This document shows, in pieces, positions 9,032 through 17,691 of a stretch of 64,000 nt of DNA. Numbering within the stretch: the first letter of the stretch is position 1; each line of letters opens with the position of its first letter. The notes under the pieces were generated by a model, which saw only the letters and a list, made by a program, of their open reading frames with translations, had not been told where the DNA came from and did no database searches. The position numbers were made by a program, and so were the translations under genes. The DNA is from an uncultured Prevotellaceae bacterium (GTDB lineage Bacteria > Bacteroidota > Bacteroidia > Bacteroidales > Bacteroidaceae): positions 1-64,000 of the forward strand of contig ONHN01000003.1 of assembly GCA_900317635.1 (NCBI GenBank), read 5' to 3'.

Positions 9032-9216
9032 TTAAGGGGTGTTCTATAAATTAGGCTTGAATGATTTTTTAGCTGTTATGGAGCAGATTTCGTATTAACT
9101 TCTTGCCGCGTAGCGAGCTACGTGGCAAGAAGTTAATGCGAAAGATGCCCATAAGAACAAAAAAGCATCAAGCCCAATCGAATAGCGAATTTCCTAATTT
9201 ATAGAACACCCCTTAA
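9032..9216. mobile_element. Palindromic MITE with TTAA ends
   Basis: The 185-bp element is bounded by TTAAGGGGTGTTCTATAAAT (from 9032) and its inverse, ending ...ACACCCCTTAA at 9216. The arms stay complementary through most of the element and meet in a central stem (about 9094-9137) of TTAACTTCTTGCC with GGCAAGAAGTTAA. It contains no gene. A second, partial left end (GGGGTGTTCTATAAATTAGG) lies just outside at 8998-9018, as if one insertion was followed by another or by a partial duplication. A relative occurs at 61814. TTAA may be target duplication or part of the repeat. Confidence 0.8.
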
Positions 9217-9297
9217 TTCAATGCCTGAACCATAACAGCGCTCGTGATCATTCACGCCTAATTTAAGTTTCGGGAGTTCCTGATGCGATGGTGCGCA

Positions 9298-9757
9298 GAG
9301 CGCACCTCACCTATCGCGACGTGCGCACCTCACCTATCGCGACGTGCGCACCTCACCTATCGCCACGTGCGCACCTCGCCTATCGCGACGTGCGCACCTC
9401 ATCTATCGCTACGTGCGCACCTCACCTATCGCGAGGTGCGCACCTCGTCTATCGCGACGTGCGCACCTCGCCTATCACGACGTGCGCACCTCGCCTATCG
9501 CCACGTGCGCACCTCGTCTATCGCCACGTGCGCACCTCGCCTATCGCTAAGTGCGCACTTGACCCATCGCTAAGTACGCACTTAGACCATCGCTAAGTAC
9601 GCACTTAGGCCATCGCTAAGTACGCACTTAGACCACCGCTAAGTACGCACTTCGCCTATCACTAAGTGCGCACCTCGCCCATCGCCACGTGCGCACTTGG
9701 CCTACCATGACGTGCGCACTTGGCCTCCCATGACGTGCGCACCTCGTGCATTTTAAT
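9298..9757. repeat. 23-bp tandem array, about 20 units, with GTGCGCAC core
   Basis: Units begin at 9321 and then every 23 bases to 9735, with a diverged first unit at 9298. The consensus is GTGCGCACCTCgCCTATCGC plus three bases. The 8-bp core is a perfect palindrome. Units 12-16 change together to (TAA)GTACGCAC(TTA), extending the dyad. There are no spacers, so this is not a CRISPR array. Because 23 is not a multiple of three, all three plus frames stay open with a 23-residue period, which is an artefact of the repeat. The stretch at 9265-9303 just before it matches the end of the REP/MITE family (AAGTTTCGGGAGTTCCTG). Confidence 0.9.
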
Positions 9758-9918
9758 GTATAAAGGTCTTCTTTTTGCTTTATAGGTGTCCGCGCAAAGC
9801 CAGCGTAGCTGCCCCCCCTACAATGCTGCCCCCCTTAACTCCCCTTTACCTATCGTTGAGGTATTATTCAGCTAACGATTTTTTTGCACCCTTCTGCATC
9901 GTTACGCGTTGGAAAAGG

Positions 9919-9926
9919 TATCTTTG
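9919..9926 (+). promoter_or_regulatory. Likely -7 element of the tamL promoter
   Basis: TATCTTTG fits TAnnTTTG and lies 9 bases before the tamL start codon, implying a very short leader. No good TTTG is found at the usual -33 spacing. Confidence 0.4.
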
Positions 9927-9935
9927 CCGTGATTT

Positions 9936-12272
9936 ATGAAACGTTGCAGGCTTTACCTTCCATTACTCCTATGCGCTGTGGGGCTTTTGCTTTGCAGCTG
10001 CGATGCCACGCGCTATCTTGGCGAGGGCGAAACCATCCTGCGCAAGGTGAAGGTGGAAAGTGCGAGCAAAGCCGTCAACCCTTCCGAATATCGGCAGTTT
10101 GTGCGGCAGGAAGCCAACGCGCGGTGGTTCTCGCTCATCAAGGTGCCGCTGGGGCTTTACTGCCTCTCGCCCGCCGACACCACGCGGAGCAAAGGGCGCT
10201 TCTGGCGGCGCATTGGCGAAGCCCCCGTCGTTTACGACACCTTGCTGACCGAGGCTTCGCGCCTCTCCCTGAAAAGCGCCATGATATCAAAAGGCTTCCT
10301 CCACGCCGAGGCCTATGCCGACACCGTGGTGCGACGCCGCCGCGTAGATGTTACCTATCGCCTCTACCCCGGCGACCGCTACTACGTGCGCCGTTACCGT
10401 TACGTCTTCGATTCGCCCGTTATGGAGAAAGAAGTGGCCGACCTGGCCTCCGCCACACTGCTTCGCGACGGCCAGCCCTTAGACCTCTCCACGCTTTCCG
10501 ACGAACGCTCGCGCATCGTCAGCGGTTTGCAGGATAAAGGCTATTACCGCTTGAACAAAGAGTTTGTGCGCTATAGTGTCGATACGCTCAGCGGTTCGCA
10601 GGCGGCCGACGTCACCTTGCTGTTTCGGATGCCGCCAGGCGTTGACACGACGATGGTCTACCGGAAATACCGCTACGGGCGCATCACCATAGAAGAGCAT
10701 CAGGGCGACACGTCCCAAGTGGCCCTCGTGCTGGATGCGCCGAGGGAGGAACATGAGCCAAGCACTGAGCAAGTTGGAGCACACTATGCCATACGCCCAA
10801 AGGTATATCTCAACAACATCACCCTTCGGCCCGACAGCGTCTTCTCAGAAACATTCTTCGCCCAGACGCATTCCGCCCTGGGCAGCCTGCCCACGGTGAG
10901 CAGCGCTTCCGTCCGCTTGCGGCCCGCAGAGGGCGATACGGCCCGACTCGATGCCCTCGTTTCGGTCCACCTGGCCAAGCGCCACGGCATCAGTGCCGAG
11001 CTGGAGGGAACCAACACCAGCGGCGACCTCGGTGCCGCCGTTTCGCTCACCTATCAAAACCGCAACCTCTTTCGCGGAGCCGAGTCGTTCTCAGTCAAGC
11101 TAAGAGGAGCCTACGAAGCCATAACGGGGCTTGAGGACTACAACGACCAAAACTACTTCGAGTATGGCATCGAAACATCGTTGCGCTTCCCCAGTTCCCA
11201 CTTGCCCTTTGCGCCGAAAAAGAGCCGCCCCTTCACGCGCAGCACCTCCGAAATGCGCCTGCTCTTCGACTCCCAAAACCGTCCCGAGTTCCACCGCCGT
11301 TCGCTCTCGGCAGCATGGGCCTATCGCTGGACCGATTTCCGCCACACAGACCAACGCCACTACCTCGACCTCCTCGGCATCACCTACGTGTTCATGCCCT
11401 GGATTTCCGACACTTTCCGCAAGCAATACCTCGAAGGGCAAGACCGCCGATACTCCATCCTGCGCAGCAGCTACGAAGACCTTTTCATCATGAACTCCTC
11501 CTACACCTTCGTGCTGAACAAAGGCGAAACATCGCCCTGGGCACTTATGCGTAAAGCTTCGGCCGATGCGCGTGGCAGCATGTGGCAACTAAAGGTGGGA
11601 GGCGAAATAGCCGGCAACCTGCTCTACGCCTTCTCGGCCCTGACGCATGCACCCAAAAACGATGCAGGGCAATACAAACTCTTTGGCATCGCCTTCGCGC
11701 AGTATGCCAAGGTAGAAGTGGACTACAGCTACTTGCATCGCTTCGATAAGCGCAACTCTTTCGCAATGCACTTCTTCTTCGGACTGGCCCTGCCCTACGG
11801 CAATGCCTCCACCATTCCTTACGAGAAGCGCTACTTCAGCGGCGGGGCCAACAGCGTGCGCGGGTGGGGCGTGCGCGAGCTGGGACCCGGCGCCTATGCG
11901 GGAAAAGACGGCAACGTCGATTTCATCAACCAAACGGGCAACCTAAAACTCGACTGCAGCTTCGAGTGGCGCACCAACCTCTTTTGGAAGTTCAGCGGCG
12001 CTATCTTCGTCGATGCAGGCAACGTGTGGAACACGCGCAACTACGTGGGCCAGGAAGCAGGCACGTTCCGCTTCAGTAGCTTTTGGAAACAATTTGCCGT
12101 TTCCTACGGCATCGGCCTGCGCTTGCAGTTCGACTATTTCACGCTTCGCCTTGATGGCGGCATGAAAGCCGTCAACCCCGTCTACGAAAACTCCCGCCAG
12201 CACTTCCCTATCTTCCATCCTATCTTCTCGCGCGACTTCGCCCTCCACTTCGCCGTGGGCCTGCCCTTCTAA
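9936..12272 (+). CDS. tamL: TamL-like lipoprotein of the Omp85 superfamily
   Basis: This is an outer-membrane assembly protein of 778 residues. The N-terminus is a lipoprotein signal (PLLLCAVGLLLCSC, lipidated Cys about 22), then DATRYLGEGETIL, the characteristic opening of the Bacteroidetes TamA variant. POTRA-like regions follow (about 30-350). The C-terminal half is a 16-strand beta-barrel containing YFSGGANSVRGW (about 630), the conserved VRGF/W-type motif of Omp85 lid loops, and ends in an aromatic residue (GLPF). TamL works with TamB in inserting or exporting outer-membrane components. No tamB is adjacent. Confidence 0.85.
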   Translation: MKRCRLYLPLLLCAVGLLLCSCDATRYLGEGETILRKVKVESASKAVNPSEYRQFVRQEANARWFSLIKVPLGLYCLSPADTTRSKGRFWRRIGEAPVVYDTLLTEASRLSLKSAMISKGFLHAEAYADTVVRRRRVDVTYRLYPGDRYYVRRYRYVFDSPVMEKEVADLASATLLRDGQPLDLSTLSDERSRIVSGLQDKGYYRLNKEFVRYSVDTLSGSQAADVTLLFRMPPGVDTTMVYRKYRYGRITIEEHQGDTSQVALVLDAPREEHEPSTEQVGAHYAIRPKVYLNNITLRPDSVFSETFFAQTHSALGSLPTVSSASVRLRPAEGDTARLDALVSVHLAKRHGISAELEGTNTSGDLGAAVSLTYQNRNLFRGAESFSVKLRGAYEAITGLEDYNDQNYFEYGIETSLRFPSSHLPFAPKKSRPFTRSTSEMRLLFDSQNRPEFHRRSLSAAWAYRWTDFRHTDQRHYLDLLGITYVFMPWISDTFRKQYLEGQDRRYSILRSSYEDLFIMNSSYTFVLNKGETSPWALMRKASADARGSMWQLKVGGEIAGNLLYAFSALTHAPKNDAGQYKLFGIAFAQYAKVEVDYSYLHRFDKRNSFAMHFFFGLALPYGNASTIPYEKRYFSGGANSVRGWGVRELGPGAYAGKDGNVDFINQTGNLKLDCSFEWRTNLFWKFSGAIFVDAGNVWNTRNYVGQEAGTFRFSSFWKQFAVSYGIGLRLQFDYFTLRLDGGMKAVNPVYENSRQHFPIFHPIFSRDFALHFAVGLPF

Positions 12273-12381
12273 AAAGCAGCCAGAGCAAGCACATTTCCCC
12301 CTCAAACGCCCTCCTTCCCCCCTTGATTTTGCAGGAAACAAGAGAAAAGAGCGGCAAGAAACAAAAAAACTTGCAAAAACA

Positions 12382-12413
12382 TTTGGCATTTTCGAAAACG
12401 TGTTGTACTTTTG
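12382..12413 (+). promoter_or_regulatory. Promoter of tRNA-Pro
   Basis: TTTG at 12382-12385 and TACTTTTG at 12406-12413 are separated by 20 bases, a clean match to the Bacteroidetes promoter. The tRNA starts 40 bases later. Confidence 0.75.
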
Positions 12414-12452
12414 CAACCGCTTTCGCACCGAAACCCTTTGGGTTCATTTGTT

Positions 12453-12527
12453 CGGGGTGTAGCTCAGCCCGGTTAGAGTACGCGTCTGGGGGGCGTGGGG
12501 TCGCTGGTTCGAATCCAGTCACCCCGA
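12453..12527 (+). tRNA. tRNA-Pro (anticodon GGG)
   Basis: A cloverleaf with acceptor CGGGGTG/CACCCCG and discriminator A at 12527. The D-arm AGCTCAGCCCGGTTAGAGTA follows, then anticodon loop CTGGGGG, giving GGG, and T-arm CTGGTTCGAATCCAG. CCA is not encoded. It precedes typA by 113 bases and may share its transcript. Confidence 0.95.
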
Positions 12528-12640
12528 CTAATGCGAAAGCAAACATAAAAGCAGGGAGCAGGGGCCTTATTTCTTTGGTCTTTGCTCCTTACTTTATATA
12601 TCGTAGCTTAGTACAATGTTGTTAGCAATCCTTTCTGCCA

Positions 12641-14446
12641 ATGCAAAACATACGTAACATTGCCATCATTGCCCACGTTGACCACGGCAAGACAACCTTG
12701 GTCGACAAGATGCTCTTAGCAGGAAACCTCTTCCGCGAGAACCAGCAAACGGGCGAACTCATCCTCGACAACAACGAGCTGGAACGCGAACGCGGCATCA
12801 CCATTCTCTCAAAGAATGTTTCGATACGCTATCGCGACACGAAAATCAACATCATCGACACCCCAGGTCACTCCGACTTTGGCGGTGAGGTGGAGCGCGT
12901 GTTGAACATGGCCGATGGTTGCCTCTTGCTCGTCGATGCCTTCGAAGGCCCTATGCCCCAAACGCGCTTCGTGTTGCAAAAGGCACTGCAAATAGGGCTG
13001 AAACCCATCGTCGTTGTCAACAAGGTTGATAAGCCTGGCTGTAGGCCCGAAGAGGTCTATGAGATGGTGTTCGACTTGATGTTCGACCTCGGGGCAACCG
13101 AGGAGCAACTCGACTTCCCCGTGGTCTATGGTTCGGCTAAGCAAGGCTGGATGGGGGCCGATTGGCAGCAGCCCACGCAGGACATCACCTATTTGCTCGA
13201 CCAGATAGTAGATGTCATCCCCGCACCCACTCAGCCCGAGGGCGAAGGCCTGCAACTGCTCATCACCTCGCTCGACTATAGCAACTACCTTGGTCGCATA
13301 GCCGTGGGGCGCGTGCATCGTGGCACGATACGCGATGGCGGAGCCGTCAGCCTGTCGCACCGCGATGGCTCGTTGGAAAGGACGAAAATCAAAGAGCTTC
13401 ACACCTTCGAAGGCATGGGCCACGTGCGCACCGATGTGGTGGAGGCAGGCGACATTTGCGCCGTCGTAGGTTTGGAACGTTTCGAGATTGGCGACACCAT
13501 TTGCGACGCCGAAAACCCCGAGCCTCTGCCGCCCATTGACATTGACGAGCCCACGATGTCGATGCTCTTCACCATCAACGACTCGCCCTTCTTCGGTCGC
13601 GAGGGTAAGTATTGCACCTCGCGCCACATCTACGACCGCCTCCAGAAGGAACTGGAGAAAGACCTCGCGCTTCGCGTGGAGCAGGCGGCTCCCGACCGCT
13701 GGATTGTCAGCGGGCGCGGCGTGCTGCACCTCTCTATCCTTGTCGAGACGATGCGGCGCGAAGGCTACGAGTTGCAGGTGGGGCAGCCGCAGGTTATCTT
13801 CAAGCAGATCGACGGCCAGCGCTGCGAACCCATCGAAGAGCTCACCATCAACGTGCCCGAGGAGTTTGCCTCGAAGATGATTGATATGGTGACGCGGCGC
13901 AAAGGCGAGATGGTGTCAATGCAAAGCCTCGGCGAGCGTACCGACATTGAGTTCCTCATCCCCTCGCGCGGCATCATAGGCCTACGCACCAACGTGCTGA
14001 CAGCTTCGCAAGGCGAGGCCATCATGGCCCACCGCTTCAAGGAGTATCAGCCCTACAAAGGCGACATGCCTCGCCGCACGAATGGGTCGATGATTTCAAT
14101 GGAAACGGGAACCGTCTTTGCCTATGCCCTCGACAAGTTGCAAGACCGTGGCCGCTTCTTTGTCAATCCGCAGGACGAAGTATATGCCGGACAAGTCGTG
14201 GGCGAACACGTTCACGAGAAGGACCTCGTTATCAACGTGTGCAAAGCCAAACAGCTTACCAACGTGCGCGCCAGCGGTACGGACGAGAAAGCACACATCA
14301 TTCCTCCCGTGCAGTTCAGCCTGGAGGAGGCACTCGAATACATCAAGGAAGACGAATACGTAGAGGTGACGCCTAAGTCGATGCGTATGCGAAAGGTCAT
14401 CCTCGACCACCTCGCACGCAAGCGGGCTAACAAGGACGAAGAGTAA
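12641..14446 (+). CDS. typA: Translational GTPase TypA/BipA
   Basis: This 601-residue translation-factor GTPase acts on the ribosome, with roles in 50S assembly and stress growth. Motifs seen: G1 [14 protein letters not shown] (residues 8-21), the switch I region ERERGITI (about 47-54), G3 [12 protein letters not shown] (about 73), and G4 NKVDKPG (about 127). EF-G-like domains III and V follow and the C-terminal TypA-specific domain ends the protein. Length and domain order are normal. It is separated by 74 bases from nhaD. Confidence 0.97.
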   Translation: MQNIRNIAIIAHVDHGKTTLVDKMLLAGNLFRENQQTGELILDNNELERERGITILSKNVSIRYRDTKINIIDTPGHSDFGGEVERVLNMADGCLLLVDAFEGPMPQTRFVLQKALQIGLKPIVVVNKVDKPGCRPEEVYEMVFDLMFDLGATEEQLDFPVVYGSAKQGWMGADWQQPTQDITYLLDQIVDVIPAPTQPEGEGLQLLITSLDYSNYLGRIAVGRVHRGTIRDGGAVSLSHRDGSLERTKIKELHTFEGMGHVRTDVVEAGDICAVVGLERFEIGDTICDAENPEPLPPIDIDEPTMSMLFTINDSPFFGREGKYCTSRHIYDRLQKELEKDLALRVEQAAPDRWIVSGRGVLHLSILVETMRREGYELQVGQPQVIFKQIDGQRCEPIEELTINVPEEFASKMIDMVTRRKGEMVSMQSLGERTDIEFLIPSRGIIGLRTNVLTASQGEAIMAHRFKEYQPYKGDMPRRTNGSMISMETGTVFAYALDKLQDRGRFFVNPQDEVYAGQVVGEHVHEKDLVINVCKAKQLTNVRASGTDEKAHIIPPVQFSLEEALEYIKEDEYVEVTPKSMRMRKVILDHLARKRANKDEE

Positions 14447-14520
14447 AATCACGATAGATACTACGGCGTAAGTGAAAAATAATTGCTAACTTCGCCGCTG
14501 AAATAAACACACAACACATT

Positions 14521-15885
14521 ATGATGTCCACACTGACCATTCTTATTGTCGTCGCTTTCGTCATTGGCTACTTCTGCATAGCTATCGAGAGCGTAACGAA
14601 AGTGAACAAGGCCGCCGTTGCCTTGCTGATGTTCGTAACATGCTGGACGCTCTTCATGTTCGACCCCTCGGCCTATTTGCCGGCGGCAGTTGGCGACAAG
14701 GTGGCTTCGGTTGTTAGCGAAGTCATCGAGAAACACCTTGGCAGCACGGCCACGACGCTCTTCTTCCTCATGGGTGCCATGACCATTGTTGAACTTGTTG
14801 ACCAAAACGGGGGGTTCAACTTCGTGCGCGACACCCTGCAAACGCAGAGCAAACGCAAGCTCCTATGGCGCATCGCCTTCATGACGTTCATCCTCTCGGC
14901 CATCCTCGATAACCTGACCACGAGCATCGTGATGATTATGATACTGCGCAAGCTCGTCAGCGACAAGCAGGACCGCATGATTTATGCGGCCCTCGTTGTG
15001 ATAGCGGCCAACTCGGGCGGTGCCTTCTCGCCCATTGGCGACGTTACCACCATTATGCTGTGGAACAAAGGCGTCATTACGGCGCAAGGCGTCATCGTCG
15101 AGATTTTCATTCCCAGCCTTATCTCCATGGTCATTCCGGCCTACATCCTCTCTCTGCATCTTAAGGGCAACCTCACCTTCACCGCCTCGCAATCGGCCAC
15201 GGTGCAGGCCAGCGAGTTTACGGCCATGCAGCGTAAGGTCATCTTCTTCCTCGGCGTGGGCGGCCTTATCTTCGTGCCTATCTTTAAGACGCTGACCCAC
15301 CTGCCCCCATTCGTAGGCATCCTGCTCGTGTTGGGCATGCTGTGGGTTGTGACGGAGGTGTTCTATGCCAACCTCAAAGGTAAGAAAGAGGAGAAAGGGG
15401 CTATGCAGAAGCGTGTGACGAACATGCTGCGCCGCATCGACCTCGACACCATCTTCTTCTTCCTCGGCATCCTCATGGCCGTGGCTTGCCTCGAAACCAT
15501 TGGCGTTCTGGAACTGCTGGGTAAGACGCTCGACGTTGTCTTTGCTGGCAATCATTACCTCGTGACGGGCATCATCGGCGTCCTTTCGTCCATTGTCGAC
15601 AACGTGCCCCTCGTGGCTGGCTGCATGGGTATGTATCCCGTGCAAGCTGTGGGCGATATGGCCGTCGATGGCATCTTCTGGCAGCTCCTGGCCTACTGCG
15701 CTGGTGTAGGTGGCTCAATGCTTATCATTGGTAGTGCCGCTGGCGTTGTGGTGATGGGCCTCGAAAAGATCTCCTTCGGTTGGTATATGAAGAAAATCAC
15801 GTGGATAGCCTTCGTGGGATACGTGGCAGGCATCGGTAGCTACTGGCTCCTGCGCACCTACGTCTTCGACGCTTTGTTTGCATAA
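14521..15885 (+). CDS. nhaD: NhaD-type Na+/H+ antiporter
   Basis: This 454-residue polytopic inner-membrane protein exchanges Na+ (or Li+) for protons. Around a dozen hydrophobic segments span the length. The region ILDNLTTSIVMIMILRK (about 125-142) and the SGGAFSPIGDVTTIMLW stretch (about 163-180) are the conserved ion-transporter-superfamily signatures of NhaD. A second half-repeat contains SSIVDNVPLVAGCMGMYP (about 358). Two adjacent ATG codons open the gene, and either may be used. It is followed by a porin gene 32 bases later. Confidence 0.9.
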   Translation: MMSTLTILIVVAFVIGYFCIAIESVTKVNKAAVALLMFVTCWTLFMFDPSAYLPAAVGDKVASVVSEVIEKHLGSTATTLFFLMGAMTIVELVDQNGGFNFVRDTLQTQSKRKLLWRIAFMTFILSAILDNLTTSIVMIMILRKLVSDKQDRMIYAALVVIAANSGGAFSPIGDVTTIMLWNKGVITAQGVIVEIFIPSLISMVIPAYILSLHLKGNLTFTASQSATVQASEFTAMQRKVIFFLGVGGLIFVPIFKTLTHLPPFVGILLVLGMLWVVTEVFYANLKGKKEEKGAMQKRVTNMLRRIDLDTIFFFLGILMAVACLETIGVLELLGKTLDVVFAGNHYLVTGIIGVLSSIVDNVPLVAGCMGMYPVQAVGDMAVDGIFWQLLAYCAGVGGSMLIIGSAAGVVVMGLEKISFGWYMKKITWIAFVGYVAGIGSYWLLRTYVFDALFA

Positions 15886-15917
15886 CCACACTCACACACT
15901 TAAACATAAAACCTAAC

Positions 15918-16532
15918 ATGATTATGAAACGCTTGTTCTTATCCCTTGCCCTTCTGGGCGCAACAGCAGTTCCTGCCCTCGCTGGTATCGGTTGGGGTAT
16001 TGAGGCAGGTCTGAACCTCAGTAAGCTGAACTTCAAAAACGTAAGCACGAACTTCCAGGCAAAGAACCGCGCTGGTTTCTTCATCGGTCCCAAAGTAAAC
16101 TTCAGCTTGTTGGGCTTTGGTGGCGACGCAGCCATTCTCTACAACAACCGTAGCATGGGTCTGGCCGACGGTGCCAGCAAGACGATGCACAGCATTGAAG
16201 TGCCTATCAATGCGCGCTACACCTTTGGTCTTGGCTCTAAACTGGCCATCTACGCCTCCACGGGTCCGCAGTTCGGCTTTAACGTGGGCGGTAAGAAGTG
16301 GAGCCAGTTGGTAGGCAGCGAAGCCGACACCTTCGAAATGAAGAACGCCAACGTCAGCTGGAATTTCGGCGTGGGTATTCGCGCCATGAGCCACGTGGAG
16401 GTGGGTCTCGGCTACAACCTCGCCTTCACCAAAGCAGCCAAGATTTTGGAACGTGCAGGTGTTGACGTTTCCGCGCAGAACCAAAACTTCAAGACAAACT
16501 CCTTCACGGTCCACGTTGCCTATCTCTTCTAA
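15918..16532 (+). CDS. Outer-membrane beta-barrel protein (PorT/OmpX-like)
   Basis: This 204-residue exported protein carries a signal peptide (MKRLFLSLALLGATAVPALA). It then shows alternating hydrophobic strands typical of an eight-stranded barrel, opening with GIGWGIEAGLNLSKLNF and ending with the C-terminal aromatic FTVHVAYLF. A second in-frame ATG at 15924 gives a more usual signal peptide. The family (outer membrane protein beta-barrel domain) is widespread in Bacteroidetes and mostly of unknown function. No ligand or secretion role can be assigned. Confidence 0.8.
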   Translation: MIMKRLFLSLALLGATAVPALAGIGWGIEAGLNLSKLNFKNVSTNFQAKNRAGFFIGPKVNFSLLGFGGDAAILYNNRSMGLADGASKTMHSIEVPINARYTFGLGSKLAIYASTGPQFGFNVGGKKWSQLVGSEADTFEMKNANVSWNFGVGIRAMSHVEVGLGYNLAFTKAAKILERAGVDVSAQNQNFKTNSFTVHVAYLF

Positions 16533-16550
16533 AGAGAGCACCATTTACGC

Positions 16551-16608
16551 ACTATGATTTGCACGAATGGCACAACTTTTGTTATGCTTTATTCGTGCAA
16601 ATCATAGT
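16551..16608. repeat. Perfect 18-bp inverted repeat between porin and rhomboid genes
   Basis: ACTATGATTTGCACGAAT (16551-16568) is exactly complementary to 16591-16608, leaving a 22-base loop. No T-run follows on the plus strand, so it is not a textbook terminator. It could stop the porin transcript bidirectionally or control the rhomboid gene 28 bases downstream. Confidence 0.75.
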
Positions 16609-16636
16609 ATCTGTAATTAGCGAAAAGTCATAACGT

Positions 16637-17569
16637 ATGAACATCCTTGAGCAAACGCCTCCCGTCACGCGCAACTTAATCCTGCTGAACTGTGCTATTT
16701 TCCTGGCGCAGTTTGTTTGTGGCAGCGTATGGGGCGTTGACCTTGCCGATGTCTTCGGCCTGCACTTCATGCTGGCTGAGGACTTCCACTTTTGGCAGGT
16801 CATCAGCTATATGTTCCTGCACGGCGGGCTGACGCACCTTTTCTTCAATATGTTTGCGTTGTGGATGTTCGGCGTGGTAATAGAGCGTACGCTGGGTCGC
16901 GACCGTTTCCTTGTCTATTACTTCGTTTGCGGCATTGGTGCGGCCCTCTGCCAGGAGCTTTGGCAGCTGGGGCAGTACTACATTGAGAACCTTGCCGCCT
17001 ACGACACCGTCAGCATGCCAGGCGGCAGCCTCATATCGATGGCGGCCTACTTGAACGAGTGGAACACCGTCGGAGCCAGCGGCGCGTGCTACGGCATTTT
17101 GCTCGCTTTCGGCGTGCTTTATCCCGAACAGCGCATCATGCTCCTCATCCCTCCCATCCCGATGAAGGCGAAGTACTTCGTCTTTGCATACGCCGCCATT
17201 GAAGTGTTTTCGGCCTTCACCTCCAACGGCAACATTGCCCACTTCGCCCACCTCGGCGGTATGCTCTTCGGCTGGTTGCTCCTGCGCCATTGGCGCCGCC
17301 AGAGCCGGCAACCCTCCTTTTCGGGTTGGGACAACTATCGTCCTAAGAAGGCCTCGCTTTGGGAACGCCTTCAGCAGCTGTTTGGTAGGCGCAGCCAGCG
17401 GCCCTCACGCCCCGAAGGTGTCTATGGGCATGGTGCCGACTACGACTACAACCTGCGGCGCAAGAAACAAGAAGAACGCATTGATGAAATACTCGACAAA
17501 GTGCGCCGCTCAGGCTACGACAGCCTAACGAAAGAAGAGAAGCAAGAACTCTTTCAAAACAGCCAGTAG
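16637..17569 (+). CDS. Rhomboid-family intramembrane serine protease
   Basis: A membrane protease of 310 residues that would cleave transmembrane substrates within the bilayer. The catalytic Ser lies in VGASGACYG (about 144-151) and the His in IAHFAHLGGMLFGW (about 197-210). The HGGLTHLFFNMFALWMFG segment (about 63-80) contains the conserved oxyanion His and Asn. Six or so membrane helices are followed by a charged cytoplasmic tail (about 225-310) rich in Arg/Lys. Bacteroidales often pair such genes with the EEP-family gene that follows here. Confidence 0.9.
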   Translation: MNILEQTPPVTRNLILLNCAIFLAQFVCGSVWGVDLADVFGLHFMLAEDFHFWQVISYMFLHGGLTHLFFNMFALWMFGVVIERTLGRDRFLVYYFVCGIGAALCQELWQLGQYYIENLAAYDTVSMPGGSLISMAAYLNEWNTVGASGACYGILLAFGVLYPEQRIMLLIPPIPMKAKYFVFAYAAIEVFSAFTSNGNIAHFAHLGGMLFGWLLLRHWRRQSRQPSFSGWDNYRPKKASLWERLQQLFGRRSQRPSRPEGVYGHGADYDYNLRRKKQEERIDEILDKVRRSGYDSLTKEEKQELFQNSQ

Positions 17570-17574
17570 TCTCC

Positions 17575-17606
17575 TGGGAGCGCGGGCGCCCCGCCCGCCC
17601 CCATCG
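17575..17606. repeat. Fragment of the GGGAGCGCGGGCGCC palindromic family
   Basis: CTGGGAGCGCGGGCGCCCCG followed by CCCGCC matches the arms of longer palindromes at 37758 and 45731. It is a solo half-element in the gap after the rhomboid gene. A near-direct GTCACT repeat (17633-17660) lies beyond it. Confidence 0.6.
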
Positions 17607-17691
17607 AAGGCGTAGCCAAAACTCGTAACTTGTCACTAAAAGTGTCACTCGTCACTCGTCACAGATAAGCCTCCACCCTCCTCCCCCCCCC

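Noticed and set aside
9283..9596. Open frames of up to 102 residues in the 23-bp array
   Set aside because: All three plus-strand frames are open because the repeat lacks stop codons and has a period not divisible by three. The predicted peptides are the same sequence shifted, so they are by-products of the repeat.
9298..9757. Possible CRISPR array
   Set aside because: Units follow each other without spacers, and no cas genes are nearby.
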